Shown: positions 34,153 through 43,147, counted from the first letter of the stretch. The stretch is DNA of 64,000 bases from Gammaproteobacteria bacterium (GCA_028824555.1 JAPPDJ010000139.1:1-64000), one strand, 5' to 3'. Notes: generated by a model from the letters alone, not told the origin. Numbers and translations: made by a program.

Positions 34153-35448
34153 ATGCCAACCGATCTTGCTCATGCCGTTGCAGCCGAAGTGCGGGCAGTT
34201 CCGCGCCTGCCCGCCGGCTTCGACGTTCGGCTTGCACTGCCTGGCAGCAAGTCGATCGCGCTGCGCCAGCTCTTGATTGCATCGCTGGCGCCAGTGCCGA
34301 CGCGGCTGACCGGCATTCCCCGCTGCGACGATGTGGACGCGATGCTCGATGCCGTGGGTCGGCTCGGCGGAACCGTCGAACGCGACGGTGACGGTGCGTT
34401 GATCTCGCCGCCGCCACGAACGCACCGAGACGTGTCGCTGCACCTCGGCATGAGCGGTGTGTCGCTGCGGTTCCTGATCGCTCGCGCCGCGCTCAACGCG
34501 GGTTCGACACAAATCGGCGGGCATCCGCAGCTTTCGCGGCGGCCGAACGGGGACTTGCTCGATGCGCTTCGGCACCTCGGCTGTCAGGTGTCGGCGGGCG
34601 ACGACGGCTTTGCCCCGGTGACCGTGCGGGGGCCTTCGCGCCTGGGTGCCGAGACGAAGCTCCGCACGTCTGTCAGCAGCCAGTTTCTTTCTGCCCTGCT
34701 GCTGTCTGCGCCGGCGTTTCCCGAAGGACTGACGATCCATCTCGAGGATGAACGCGCAAGCGCGTCCTATGTGGCACTGACGACGGCGGAGATGGCGCGG
34801 CGCGGTGTCGAGGTGCTCGCGCCGGACGATCGCACGTTGGTGGTGCCGCCGGCGCACTACACCGGGGGCGACGCCAGCATCGAGGGCGATGCGAGCGCAG
34901 CCACCTATCACGCCGCGCTCGCAACACTGCATGGCGGGACGGTGACGCTCACCAACCTCGGCGAATCCACCGTGCAGGGCGACTACGCCTTCATCGGCCT
35001 TTGCGAACGCCTCGGTGCAACGATTCGTCGCGAGTCCGATCAGGTATGCGTTCACGGCGCCAAGGTGCTCCGCCCACTAGGGAACATTGACATGAGCAAC
35101 ATGCCCGACGCGGCACCGACGCTCATGGCCATGGCGCCATTCCTGCCCACGCCCACCCGCATCACCGGCCTCGCAACCCTCCGCATCAAGGAGTGCGACC
35201 GCATCGCCGCCGGCTGCACGGAACTCCGGCGCGCCGGCGTTACCGTGGAAGAGTTCGAAGACGCCATGACCGTCCATCCCGCAAGCGAACTCCGCCCTGC
35301 CTGCTTCGCCACCTACGAAGACCACCGCATGGCCATGTCCATGTCGGTCCTCGCCAGCCGAATCGGCGCCTGCCAAATCGAGGACCCAGCCTGCGTAGCC
35401 AAGACCTACGCCGACTACTGGGACGATTTCGAGCGTTACACCCCGTAG
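34153..35448 (+). CDS. aroA: 3-phosphoshikimate 1-carboxyvinyltransferase
   Basis: This 431-aa EPSP synthase of the shikimate pathway has RLALPGSKSIALRQLLIASLA as the phosphoshikimate/PEP site (family PGSKS). Other motifs are GMSGVSLRFLIARAAL, SVSSQFLSALLLSAP, a NMPDAAPTLMAMAPF segment and RIKECDRIAA. The usual NR after PGSKSI is replaced by LR, and the DMPD-like motif is NMPD, so it is a divergent member. The start is placed at 34153; the ORF-track start at 33220 runs through the upstream gene. The TAG stop lies inside a GTAGGGGC repeat. Confidence 0.93.
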   Translation: MPTDLAHAVAAEVRAVPRLPAGFDVRLALPGSKSIALRQLLIASLAPVPTRLTGIPRCDDVDAMLDAVGRLGGTVERDGDGALISPPPRTHRDVSLHLGMSGVSLRFLIARAALNAGSTQIGGHPQLSRRPNGDLLDALRHLGCQVSAGDDGFAPVTVRGPSRLGAETKLRTSVSSQFLSALLLSAPAFPEGLTIHLEDERASASYVALTTAEMARRGVEVLAPDDRTLVVPPAHYTGGDASIEGDASAATYHAALATLHGGTVTLTNLGESTVQGDYAFIGLCERLGATIRRESDQVCVHGAKVLRPLGNIDMSNMPDAAPTLMAMAPFLPTPTRITGLATLRIKECDRIAAGCTELRRAGVTVEEFEDAMTVHPASELRPACFATYEDHRMAMSMSVLASRIGACQIEDPACVAKTYADYWDDFERYTP

Positions 35449-35531
35449 GGGCGAGGCTTGTCCTCGCCCGTGTTGGTCAAGCCGATCCCCTGCATGACGC
35501 GAACGCAGGCGAGCACAAGGGTTGCCCCTAC
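35445..35531. repeat. GTAGGGGC-bordered repeat, copy 1
   Basis: GTAGGGGCGAGGCTTG is followed by its own hairpin partner CCTCGCCCGT; the inverted border TTGCCCCTAC lies at the far end. The TAG within the first GTAGGGGC is the aroA stop codon. Related copies occur at 43144 and 54040. Confidence 0.65.
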
Positions 35532-35544
35532 GACTACCTCGCCG

Positions 35545-36375
35545 TCATCGGGCTGGCAGGGCTTCGTACACGAACTCTCCGTCAGACAGGAAGGGAACCG
35601 CATCCCCCCATCTGGTGCCATCGGTGGCGTGGATGGGTTCGGCGCTGTATTGGGTCAGGTACACGCGGCGTTGGCTTTGGGTGGTGTTGGGGGAGCTTCG
35701 GTGCAGGCTGGTGCTGGAGAAGACAGCGACGCTGCCGGCCGGGGCTTCGATGAGCACGCCCGGGTCGTTGCCTTCGTAGCCGATTAGGTCATTGGTGCCC
35801 TGCTCTTGGCGATGCGCGAAGACGTGGTTGCGCGAGCCGGCACGTTCGTGCGGAAGCACCGAGATGGTACCGTTGTCGGCGTTCACGTCGTCGAGGGCAC
35901 ACCAGCAGGTGAGGTAGGGCCGGTGGACGTTGCCGGGGTCGCGGAACTGGACGTAGCCGGAGTCTTGGTGCCAGGCGAACTTCATGCCGGGATCAGTGCC
36001 GTCGGCGCTCGCTGCGCCCTTCACCACCCATTGCTCGTTGAACAGGAACACGTCCGGGCCGAGGAAGGCGGTGGTGATCTCGCGCATCAGGTCGCCGAAG
36101 ATGAAACCGGGCAAGCGTTCGCTGTCGCGGTAGCGGCGGCTGATGAAGTAGCGCTTGCCGCGATGGGTGATGCCGAGCACATCGGTGCCGAGCTTGTCGA
36201 GGTGGCGATCCATGCGGGCGACAGAGGTGGCGCATTCGGCGCGCAGCATGGCGAGGTCCACGGCGTCGATCACAGACTCGAGAACGGTGAAGCCGCTCAG
36301 CTCGAACTCCTCGCGATGGCGGCGCCGGACCCGAGACGCGCTCTCGGCAACGCCCTCTTGCATGGTCGAATTCAC
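35545..36375 (-). CDS. Phytanoyl-CoA dioxygenase (PhyH) family protein
   Basis: This 276-aa Fe(II)/2-oxoglutarate-dependent oxygenase has its facial triad in FAWHQDSGYVQF (His-x-Asp) and the distal His in SSTSLHRSSPNTTQSQRR, with the Arg that binds 2-oxoglutarate. The family hydroxylates many small molecules; the substrate cannot be named. The start is GTG at 36375 with AAGGA eight bases upstream. The AT-rich stretch at 36380-36420 is a likely promoter region for this gene. Confidence 0.87.
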   Translation of the reverse strand: MNSTMQEGVAESASRVRRRHREEFELSGFTVLESVIDAVDLAMLRAECATSVARMDRHLDKLGTDVLGITHRGKRYFISRRYRDSERLPGFIFGDLMREITTAFLGPDVFLFNEQWVVKGAASADGTDPGMKFAWHQDSGYVQFRDPGNVHRPYLTCWCALDDVNADNGTISVLPHERAGSRNHVFAHRQEQGTNDLIGYEGNDPGVLIEAPAGSVAVFSSTSLHRSSPNTTQSQRRVYLTQYSAEPIHATDGTRWGDAVPFLSDGEFVYEALPAR

Positions 36376-36559
36376 TTTAGGATTCCTTCACAACTTACTC
36401 TTTAAATTTTCTATTTCGTCCGTACAAATGGCGTCTGCACGTGCCGAGCGTCAGCCGTCACGGCAACCTGCTTGGCGCAAGAGGCCAACCCCCCCGCCAT
36501 TTGCTCACAACTTGCACGCGTCCTGCAAGCGCCGGCGACGCCCCGTACGCTGGCGCGTG

Positions 36560-36565
36560 TACACT
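36560..36565 (+). promoter_or_regulatory. -10-like hexamer for the 36.6-kb two-component operon
   Basis: TACACT (4 of 6) ends six bases before the ATG at 36572, again the leaderless spacing. A short inverted repeat, CTTGCA-CGCGTCC-TGCAAG, lies about 30 bases upstream and could be an operator. Confidence 0.3.
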
Positions 36566-36571
36566 GCCACC

Positions 36572-37249
36572 ATGCGCAAAGTTCTGGTTGTGGACGACGA
36601 CGCGCACATCCGCGATGTCGTGTGCTTTGCCCTCCGGCGCGAGGGGTTCGAGACCGTGGAGGCCGGCGACGGTCGCTCGGCGGTGACCGAGTTCGAGCGC
36701 AACGCACCAGATCTCGTGATCCTCGACATCCTCATGCCCGAGGCCGATGGTCTTGAGGTTTGCCGCACATTGCGCGCGGACAGCAACGTCCCGATCCTCT
36801 TCCTCTCGTCCAAGGACGCGGAGGTCGATCGCATCGTCGGGCTGGAAGTGGGAGGCGACGACTACATCACCAAGCCTTTCTCTCCGCGCGAGCTGGCGGC
36901 GCGGGTGAAGGCACAGTTCCGGCGCCAGGACGCACTTGCCTTCCCCGCCGCCGAGGCCGTGCAGTTCGGGCCGTTGCAGATGAATCTCGCGGAACGCACC
37001 GCCACCATTAACGGCGCGCCACTCTCGCTCACGCGCACCGAGTTCGGCCTGCTCGCCACCCTCGCCCGCCACCAAGGCCGGGTGCTGGACCGCGACGAAC
37101 TGGCAAGCGGCGCATATCCCGGCCATCGCGTGGTCAGCGACCGCACCATCGACAGCCACGTGCGCCGGCTGCGCGCGAAACTGCGGGAGGTGGGAGCGGA
37201 CCTTATCCAGACGGTTCACGGCGTGGGCTTTCGGCTCGCACATCCATGA
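36572..37249 (+). CDS. OmpR-family response regulator
   Basis: This 225-aa regulator has a receiver domain with DDD near the N terminus, phospho-acceptor Asp in LVILDILMPEADGLEVC and Lys in YITKPFSPRELAARV. The C-terminal winged helix has LTRTEFGLLATLARHQGRVLDRDELASGAY and VSDRTIDSHVRRLRAKL, which binds DNA. The start is 36572, the ATG of MRKVLVVDDD; the ORF track begins 139 codons earlier in non-coding sequence. The stop overlaps the kinase ATG (ATGA). The stimulus is unknown; the pair looks CreBC-like. Confidence 0.92.
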   Translation: MRKVLVVDDDAHIRDVVCFALRREGFETVEAGDGRSAVTEFERNAPDLVILDILMPEADGLEVCRTLRADSNVPILFLSSKDAEVDRIVGLEVGGDDYITKPFSPRELAARVKAQFRRQDALAFPAAEAVQFGPLQMNLAERTATINGAPLSLTRTEFGLLATLARHQGRVLDRDELASGAYPGHRVVSDRTIDSHVRRLRAKLREVGADLIQTVHGVGFRLAHP

Positions 37250-38769
37250 TCCGCGTCCGTCTGCGGACGGTCATCCTCGTCGTCAGCCTGTTCGTGCTGG
37301 TGCTGCCGCTGGCAGGCATTCAGGTGCTTCGGCTCTACGAAAGCGCGCTGGTGCGGCAGACGGAATCCGAACTCATCGCCCAGGCGGGGCTGATCGCCGC
37401 CACGTTCCGTACGCGCTATGGCGAGACGGTTGCAGAGTCAGGCTTGGTCCTGCACGGGGAGCTTGCCAGTAGCGAGCCGCGCTTTGCGGAACTGGACTTG
37501 GCCGACTCCCCGGTGCATGAACCATATCCCGGTGGAACACCCGGCCCGGCACCGACTCCGACAGCGTCCAGCCTCGGCAAGGCCATTGAGCCCGTGCTCG
37601 CCGAGGCGCGGAGCCTAACGCTGGCGCAAATCCGCTTGGTGGATGCGCAAGGCGTGGTGGTCGCCAGCACCGGCGACGATGTGGGCACGTCCCTGGCGGC
37701 CGTGGAGGAAGTCGAGGCGGCGCTTGGCGGGCGTTGGTCCAGCCGCTTGCGGCAACGCGACGCCTCGGCGGTCGCGACGATCATCCGCAGTGCGGGGCTG
37801 CTTGTGTATGTCGCGAGCCCGATCATGTTCGACGATCGCGTGATTGGCGCCGTGCTGCTGTGGCGCACGCCGGCGACGATCTTGCAGGCGCTGCAGCACA
37901 AGCGAGACCTGCTGTTGCAGGCGGCGCTGTTGCTGCTCGTCGTGGTGGTGGCAACGGCCATCGTCACGTCGCGGCTGGTCGTGTTGCCGGTGCAGCGGCT
38001 GGCCGCCGGGGCGGGTCGCATCGCCCGCGGTGAGGCTACCGAACTGGACGCGGGTCCGTACCGCACGGTGGAGATCGCCCAGCTTGCCGAGAGCCTGGAG
38101 GCGATGGCCGAGAGCCTGCAACGCCGCAACAGCTACATCAGAGACCTAGCGCGCAGCGTGAGTCACGAATTCAAGACGCCCATTGCGGCCATGTCGGGCG
38201 CCCTGGAGGTGCTCTCCGACCACATCGACGAAATGGCGCCCGAGGAACGCAGCCGCTTTCTTGCCAATCTTTCGAGCGACGTGGAACGGCTGGCGCGGCT
38301 TACCGGTCGCCTGCTGGAGCTGGCCCAGGCGGACATGCCCCGGCAGCCAGCACATGCACCGCGCTGCACCGTAGCCGAAGTCCTCGGAGACGAAGACCAA
38401 ATGGCGGGCCTTGACCTCGCGGTGGAGGGCGCGGTCGATGCCGCACTGCCTCTGGAGGCGGAGTCGCTCGGCTCGGTTCTGCAGAACCTGGCCGAAAACG
38501 CAGCTCAGCACGGCGCAAGGCGGCTCCGCATTGCGGTGCATGTGGCGCCTGCGCTTGCGCGAATCGAAATCACCGACGACGGCCAGGGCGTCTCTGAAGC
38601 AAACGCCCGCAAGATGTTTGAGCCATTCTTCACCACGCGCCGAGACCAGGGCGGCACCGGCCTCGGCCTCGCCATCGTCCGCTCGCTCATAGGTGCCGCC
38701 GGCGGCACGGTCAAGCATGTCCCTACCGAATCAGGAACGGCGTTTCGGATCGAGCTGCCGGCGCGGTAA
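37246..38769 (+). CDS. Membrane sensor histidine kinase
   Basis: This 507-aa kinase is the partner of the upstream regulator. One helix lies at residues 10-28 and another near 225-245 (LLLQAALLLLVVVVATAIVTS), leaving a periplasmic sensor of about 195 residues. HAMP follows, then HisKA with His in ARSVSHEFKTPIAAMSGAL, and HATPase with N-box LAENAAQHG, DDGQGVSEANA and GGTGLGLAIVRSLIGAAGG. Architecture and motifs suggest the CreC-like group. All catalytic residues are present. Confidence 0.92.
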   Translation: MIRVRLRTVILVVSLFVLVLPLAGIQVLRLYESALVRQTESELIAQAGLIAATFRTRYGETVAESGLVLHGELASSEPRFAELDLADSPVHEPYPGGTPGPAPTPTASSLGKAIEPVLAEARSLTLAQIRLVDAQGVVVASTGDDVGTSLAAVEEVEAALGGRWSSRLRQRDASAVATIIRSAGLLVYVASPIMFDDRVIGAVLLWRTPATILQALQHKRDLLLQAALLLLVVVVATAIVTSRLVVLPVQRLAAGAGRIARGEATELDAGPYRTVEIAQLAESLEAMAESLQRRNSYIRDLARSVSHEFKTPIAAMSGALEVLSDHIDEMAPEERSRFLANLSSDVERLARLTGRLLELAQADMPRQPAHAPRCTVAEVLGDEDQMAGLDLAVEGAVDAALPLEAESLGSVLQNLAENAAQHGARRLRIAVHVAPALARIEITDDGQGVSEANARKMFEPFFTTRRDQGGTGLGLAIVRSLIGAAGGTVKHVPTESGTAFRIELPAR

Positions 38770-38794
38770 GCGAGGCCCTTCCTGATGCGGGGAG

Positions 38795-39757
38795 TCAGTA
38801 GCCGAGTTGCTTGTCGATGACGCCCTCTAGCTCTTCACCGCGCCGCAAACGTTCGAGGTTGCGCAGAAAGCGTTCCATGTTGCGGCCAGCGCGGAACTGG
38901 CTGGCACCAGCGGTGTGGGGGGTCATCACCACGTTGGGGAGCGACCAGAGGGGGCTGTCGGCCGGCAGCGGTTCGCGCGGCACGACGTCGAGGCCGGCAC
39001 CGCGAATCTGGCCGGACTCCAATGCCGCCACGAGGTCGTCTTCCACCATGACTTCGCCTCGCGTCACATTGACCAGAAACGCGGTTTCCTTCATGCGGGC
39101 GAAAGCGGCGGCGTCGAACTTGCCTCGGGTTTCCGGGGTGAGCGGCGTGCAGATGGCCACCACATCCGAGCGCGCCAGAAGCTCGTCAAAGTAGCCCTCC
39201 CCTTGCACCTCGGGCACTTCTGGCGAGGGCACCACCGGCTCGCGGTCCATGGCGATCACGTCCATGCCGAAGGCGGCCGCGCGGCGCGCCATGGCGCGGC
39301 CCGTACCGCCGAAGCCGAAGATGCCCATCGTGCTGCCGGTGAGTTCCACTTCCTGATAGCGCATCTCGGGGCGGTGGTTCCAGGAATCCGGGCCGTAGCG
39401 CAGCGCCGCCGCCAACTGTCGCGTGAGCATGAGCAGCAGGCCAAAGCCGGTGTCTGCCAGATGGTCGCCGACGAGGCCCTTCTCGCTCGTGAGCACTACG
39501 TCGCCGTCACGGAACTCGTCGTAGAGGAAAGCATCGACCCCCGAAGAGATGGCGTGAACCCAGCGCAGGTTCTGGGCACCGAGATACATGCGGCGGGAGA
39601 CGAAGCCGAACACCACATCCGCATCGGCGATCTCGGTCTCGGCGCCCTGGGGGTTCGTGACCACCACCTCGGCGTCGCCTCCGGCCTCGCGAATGCGCGC
39701 CACATCTTCGTCGCTCACCTCGCGCAGGGTGAGGCCCGGAATGACAACTACCTTCAT
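38795..39757 (-). CDS. D-2-hydroxyacid dehydrogenase
   Basis: This 320-aa NAD(P)-dependent D-isomer 2-hydroxyacid dehydrogenase has the Rossmann motif MGIFGFGGTGRAMARRAAAFG. Catalytic Arg is in LVNVTRGEVMVEDDL, Glu in AGLDVVPREPLPADSPLW and His in VVMTPHTAGAS. It could reduce 2-keto acids such as glyoxylate/hydroxypyruvate or phosphoglycerate relatives; the substrate is open. The start is at 39757, with AAGGAG eight bases before the ATG. The upstream 140 codons in the ORF track include a palindromic repeat and are not coding. Confidence 0.88.
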   Translation of the reverse strand: MKVVVIPGLTLREVSDEDVARIREAGGDAEVVVTNPQGAETEIADADVVFGFVSRRMYLGAQNLRWVHAISSGVDAFLYDEFRDGDVVLTSEKGLVGDHLADTGFGLLLMLTRQLAAALRYGPDSWNHRPEMRYQEVELTGSTMGIFGFGGTGRAMARRAAAFGMDVIAMDREPVVPSPEVPEVQGEGYFDELLARSDVVAICTPLTPETRGKFDAAAFARMKETAFLVNVTRGEVMVEDDLVAALESGQIRGAGLDVVPREPLPADSPLWSLPNVVMTPHTAGASQFRAGRNMERFLRNLERLRRGEELEGVIDKQLGY

Positions 39758-39788
39758 GGCGAACTCCTTGGATTGTGAGTTTTGGGGC

Positions 39789-39900
39789 CGTTGGAGGGAA
39801 GGCATTTTGCCCTCCCTAGCGCCGATAGGCGCCTTTCTTGGCCAATGTCGGTCAGCGCGCCTATGGCGGCGAGGGGAGGCAGAATGCCTTCCCTCCAACG
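39789..39900. repeat. GGAGGGCG-type TIR element, copy 2 (112 bp)
   Basis: Left CGTTGGAGGGAAGGCATT and right AATGCCTTCCCTCCAACG are perfect inverse copies; a central GCGCC-type hairpin lies between. It separates the dehydrogenase from the hydratase upstream on the same strand. Confidence 0.75.
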
Positions 39901-39925
39901 ACCCTCTTTGCTGGCGAGGCTCGAC

Positions 39926-40639
39926 CTAAACAAACTCTACAGACACTTGGCCGATGCCCTTGGCCGTGCCGGCATCGAAGTCGCCGTGGAGCCGACATGC
40001 GTCGGTGACGGCGTGCTTGCCGAACGAGCCGGTGATGACGCGGTTGCCGGGTTCGAGCGCTCGGCCGAAACGGGCTAGCTGACGCGCGAGGGCAGCGAGG
40101 GAGTCGAAGTGGTCGTCGATGTGGCCTGCTGCGGCGACGCTTTCGAGTTCGCTACCGTCGAGGGAGAGGCGCACGGACACGTCCGCGAAGGCAAAGCCGC
40201 GCCAATCGAGCACGCGGGGCTCTCCCACCACAATGCCCCATTGCGAGAGATCGTCCGCGAGGCGGTCAGCCGTCGTCGCGCCGGGGGACAAGCGCCGCTC
40301 GTTCAGCTCGAACCCGGCGCAAACGGACTCCACGGCCTCGAGAGCATCGTCTCGCGTGGCACCCGCGCCAAGTTGGCTGCCCATCGTGAAGCAGAACTCG
40401 TTCTCGACTCCCGGCGTCATGATGCCGGCCCGTTCGACTTTCGCGCCACTCGGGAACACGCGCTCCGGCAAGATGAAGCCAAACGGGCGGAATCCCGGCC
40501 CCATGCTGTCGCGGGCGCCGCCGGAAGTGAGTCCTACCTTCCAGCCGGCCACCTCGCGCTCGCCTAGCACGTCAAGCTGGCGCCGCAGGCCTGCATCGAG
40601 TTCTTCTTGCGACGGAAATCCGGTTTCAGACATCGGCAT
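39926..40639 (-). CDS. 2-keto-4-pentenoate hydratase/FAH-family protein
   Basis: This 237-aa protein is of the MhpD-like group in the fumarylacetoacetate hydrolase superfamily. GWKVGLTSGG, GPGFRPFGFILPERV and the metal-ligand Glu pair in PGVENEFCFTMG are present. The later VVGEPRVLDWRGFAFADVSVRLSLDG and GNRVITGSFGKHAV blocks are also typical. Members add water to 2-hydroxypenta-2,4-dienoates or decarboxylate related keto acids in aromatic degradation. It overlaps the end of the LLM oxidoreductase gene by 14 bp, so they are cotranscribed. ATG 40633 is an alternative start. Confidence 0.82.
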   Translation of the reverse strand: MPMSETGFPSQEELDAGLRRQLDVLGEREVAGWKVGLTSGGARDSMGPGFRPFGFILPERVFPSGAKVERAGIMTPGVENEFCFTMGSQLGAGATRDDALEAVESVCAGFELNERRLSPGATTADRLADDLSQWGIVVGEPRVLDWRGFAFADVSVRLSLDGSELESVAAAGHIDDHFDSLAALARQLARFGRALEPGNRVITGSFGKHAVTDACRLHGDFDAGTAKGIGQVSVEFV

Positions 40640-41495
40640 GGTCCTCGATCCTGCCCCGCCAGCCGAGCACGGCCTCCGGATCGCGCGCCGCCGCCGGCAT
40701 CCCGAAGGTGGGCGTCACCGGCACCAGCACCCGATCGACACCGAGGTTGCTCAGCGCCTTGAGTTCACCCAAGTCCTCGGGGCAACTCACGGTGACTTCG
40801 AGCTTGGACGGATCCCGGCCATTCGCCTCGGCGGTCTCCCGCGCCAGCGCGATCAGCTCCGCCGATGCGCCTCGGGCGGGGAAGAAGCCGTCACCGAGCC
40901 GTCCAGCGCGCCGCGCCGCCGCCTTCGAATGGCCGCCGACGATGATCGGCACATGCCCATCCACCGGTTGCGGTCGGCAATAGGCGCCGTCGAACTGCAC
41001 GAACTCTCCCGCGAAGGAAGGCCGATCCTGGCCCCAAAGGGCGCGCATCGCCGCCACGTATTCGTCTGTGCGGGCAGCCCGTTCGTCGAATTGCGCGCCA
41101 ATGACATCGAACTCCTCTCGGAGCCAGCCGACGCCAATGCCGAGCAGTATGCGACCGCCGGTCATGCGATCGAGCGTGGCCACCTGCTTGGCGGTGATGA
41201 CGGGGTTGTGTTGCGGCACGATCAGGATGCCGGTGCCGAGCTTGATGCGACTTGTCTGTCCGCCCACGTAGGCCATCCAGACGAGCGGGTCGGGCAGCGG
41301 AAAGTCGTGCGCCCCACCGGCCATCTTGCCGTCTTCCGAATACGGGTAGGCGGATTCGTAGCCCTCCGGTACCACCGTGTGCTCGACGGTCCAGGCAGAC
41401 TCGAACCCGGCCTCCTCCGCCGCCTGCACGAGTTCCACCGCCGCCGTGCCATCGACGTAGCGGCCCGTGTTGCAGTAGCGCAATCCGAACTTCAT
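40626..41495 (-). CDS. LLM-class (luciferase-like) F420-type oxidoreductase
   Basis: This 289-aa TIM-barrel luciferase-like oxidoreductase has AAEEAGFESAWTVEHTVVPEGYES, IKLGTGILIVPQHNPVITAKQVATLD and RILLGIGVGWLREEFDVIG. These fit the F420-dependent LLM subfamily (TIGR03619-type) rather than the FMN monooxygenases; whether this organism makes F420 is not shown by the window. Function unknown. It is followed by the keto-pentenoate hydratase, giving a two-gene catabolic-looking unit. Confidence 0.87.
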   Translation of the reverse strand: MKFGLRYCNTGRYVDGTAAVELVQAAEEAGFESAWTVEHTVVPEGYESAYPYSEDGKMAGGAHDFPLPDPLVWMAYVGGQTSRIKLGTGILIVPQHNPVITAKQVATLDRMTGGRILLGIGVGWLREEFDVIGAQFDERAARTDEYVAAMRALWGQDRPSFAGEFVQFDGAYCRPQPVDGHVPIIVGGHSKAAARRAGRLGDGFFPARGASAELIALARETAEANGRDPSKLEVTVSCPEDLGELKALSNLGVDRVLVPVTPTFGMPAAARDPEAVLGWRGRIEDHADV

Positions 41496-41524
41496 CCCAT
41501 CCCCCGTGGCTGCATGCGCTCATG

Positions 41525-41580
41525 CTAACAGCCTGTCGGACTTTGCCGCGCCCGGGCGGCGAAGTGCGACAGGCTGTTAG
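41525..41580. repeat. CTAACAGCCTGTCG stem-loop
   Basis: CTAACAGCCTGTCG and CGACAGGCTGTTAG form a perfect 14-bp stem around a 28-base GC-rich loop. A partial copy (CTAACAGCCCGCCGG) recurs near 41658, immediately after the double-hairpin repeat. The gap 41496-41758 (263 bp) therefore contains only repeat-like sequence and the upstream region of the lipoprotein gene. Confidence 0.7.
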
Positions 41581-41614
41581 CCGTAGCTGCGAGCGAACGC
41601 GAGCACGAAGGCCA

Positions 41615-41658
41615 GCAGTTCGCGCCAGCGAACTGCCGACGCGCCCTCCAGGGCGCGC
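41615..41658. repeat. Double-hairpin repeat, copy 5
   Basis: The stem GCAGTTCGC-GCCA-GCGAACTGC is followed by CGAC and GCGCCCTCCAGGGCGCGC. It is inverted relative to copies 2 and 3. Confidence 0.75.
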
Positions 41659-41758
41659 TAACAGCCCGCCGGTCGAATCCGGCTGCCGCGAGCCGAACGC
41701 TGGCGCCGGCGTGCCGCAAAGGCATAACATCCGGCGCGTCATCCTGTTCGGAAGGGCC

Positions 41759-43147
41759 ATGCGCGTTCGGCTGGCTTCGTGTCTGGCGTTCCTTGCCGCG
41801 TTTCTGGCGTTCCTCGCCGCCTGCTCCGCTTCTGCGGAGCCGGTGCGTGTCTATCTGATGCTGACCACGGCAACCGCCCCGCTCGGCAGCGTCACCGAAC
41901 TGCAGCTCATCAACACTTCGGGCGAGGATCTGCGCTTCACGGGGGACCTCTTCAACCATCGTGGCGAAGCGCTCGGCACGGCCGGGGCGTCCCTTAGCGA
42001 TGCGCCGCTCGCGCCCGGCGCACGCTTGGCGCTCACGTCCGCTGCGCTGGAAACGCGCTTCGACACCGAAGCCTGGACGCAGCCGGCCATGCTCGAAGTT
42101 AGCGCCGATGTGGAGAACGCCTCGTTCGTGGCCATGCTGCGGCTCCGGAGCGCGCCCCATGGCTGGACCACCAACGTCAACTGCGTCGCGGAAGGCGCGG
42201 TGCACAGTGTCGAGGGCATCGATCAACCGGACAGCACCTACATTCGCTTCGTCAACACCACGGACGAACGCATCACCAACATTCGTGGAACCTTGCGGGA
42301 CGCAGACGGTGACGTTGTTGGCACGGCCAATCGCCGGCTGCTCGCTTCCCTTCAGCCCAAGGCGGGGGCCTGGCTAAGCGCGGCTCGCCTCGCGCAACTC
42401 GTCGGCAGCCGCTGGAGCGGTCAGGCAAGCCTGTACGTCTCCCACCATCCGGGGCTGAAGCTGATGAACCTCAACATCATCGGCAACGAGACGTTCGTGA
42501 ACTTCTCTTGCCTCGACCGGGCGCCCAACATGCGGGGGATGGAAGCCACCGCCCGCTACTCCGTCACCTTCACGGCGCGATGGAACGCAGCCGACCACGG
42601 CACGGTGCCGGCCGGCGCGCACTTCACAACGCTCGCGGGAGCGGCCGTCAATGCCGATGCCGATCTGTGGGTGCCGGGAGAGCTTGCGACGAGTGGCCTT
42701 GAGAACCTGGCCGAACTCGGCCAGACCTCGACGTTCCTGGCCGAGATTGCCGCGAAGACCGACGCCGGCGATGCCGGCGAGAGCGTAACGAGCAGTGGCA
42801 CCGGTGCCACCGGAACGAGCGTCTTTGAACTGACCGTCTCCCGCGACCTGCCCAATTTCACTTTCGGCAGCATGATCGCGCCGAGCCCGGACTGGTTCGT
42901 GGGGCTCTCCGAGTTCCCCCTCCTCGATGGCGAAGGCCGCTGGATCGAGGATACCGGCGACATGGGGCTGCCGGCCTGGGACGCCGGCACCGAAACCGGC
43001 ACCGAGTTCAGCCTGAGCGGCACCGCCACCAACCCACAACAACCCATCAGCCTCCTGACGGAAACCGTCGGCGGCACGGTGGAGTTCAACCGCGGCACCA
43101 TAGGCGGCAGCTACCTCGCCACCATTCGCTTTCGTCGCATTCCGTAG
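41759..43147 (+). CDS. Spondin-domain secreted lipoprotein
   Basis: This is an exported protein of about 462 aa. The signal peptide has a lipobox-like LAAC (residues 19-22), so it may be a lipoprotein; cleavage after SASA is the alternative. Residues 30-240 form beta-rich sequence of unknown type (VYLMLTTATAPLGSVTELQL). The C-terminal 180 residues match the Spondin_N fold: YSVTFTARWNAADHG, HFTTLAGAAVNADADLWVPG, and FTFGSMIAPSPDWFVGLSEF with its metal-site Asp. The N-terminal region may be adhesive. The start is 41759 with a GGAAGG site; the TAG stop lies in a GTAGGGGC repeat. Confidence 0.82.
   Translation: MRVRLASCLAFLAAFLAFLAACSASAEPVRVYLMLTTATAPLGSVTELQLINTSGEDLRFTGDLFNHRGEALGTAGASLSDAPLAPGARLALTSAALETRFDTEAWTQPAMLEVSADVENASFVAMLRLRSAPHGWTTNVNCVAEGAVHSVEGIDQPDSTYIRFVNTTDERITNIRGTLRDADGDVVGTANRRLLASLQPKAGAWLSAARLAQLVGSRWSGQASLYVSHHPGLKLMNLNIIGNETFVNFSCLDRAPNMRGMEATARYSVTFTARWNAADHGTVPAGAHFTTLAGAAVNADADLWVPGELATSGLENLAELGQTSTFLAEIAAKTDAGDAGESVTSSGTGATGTSVFELTVSRDLPNFTFGSMIAPSPDWFVGLSEFPLLDGEGRWIEDTGDMGLPAWDAGTETGTEFSLSGTATNPQQPISLLTETVGGTVEFNRGTIGGSYLATIRFRRIP

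Noticed and set aside
34114-35055. 313-aa minus-strand ORF opposite aroA
   Set aside because: Antisense shadow of EPSP synthase; no domain.
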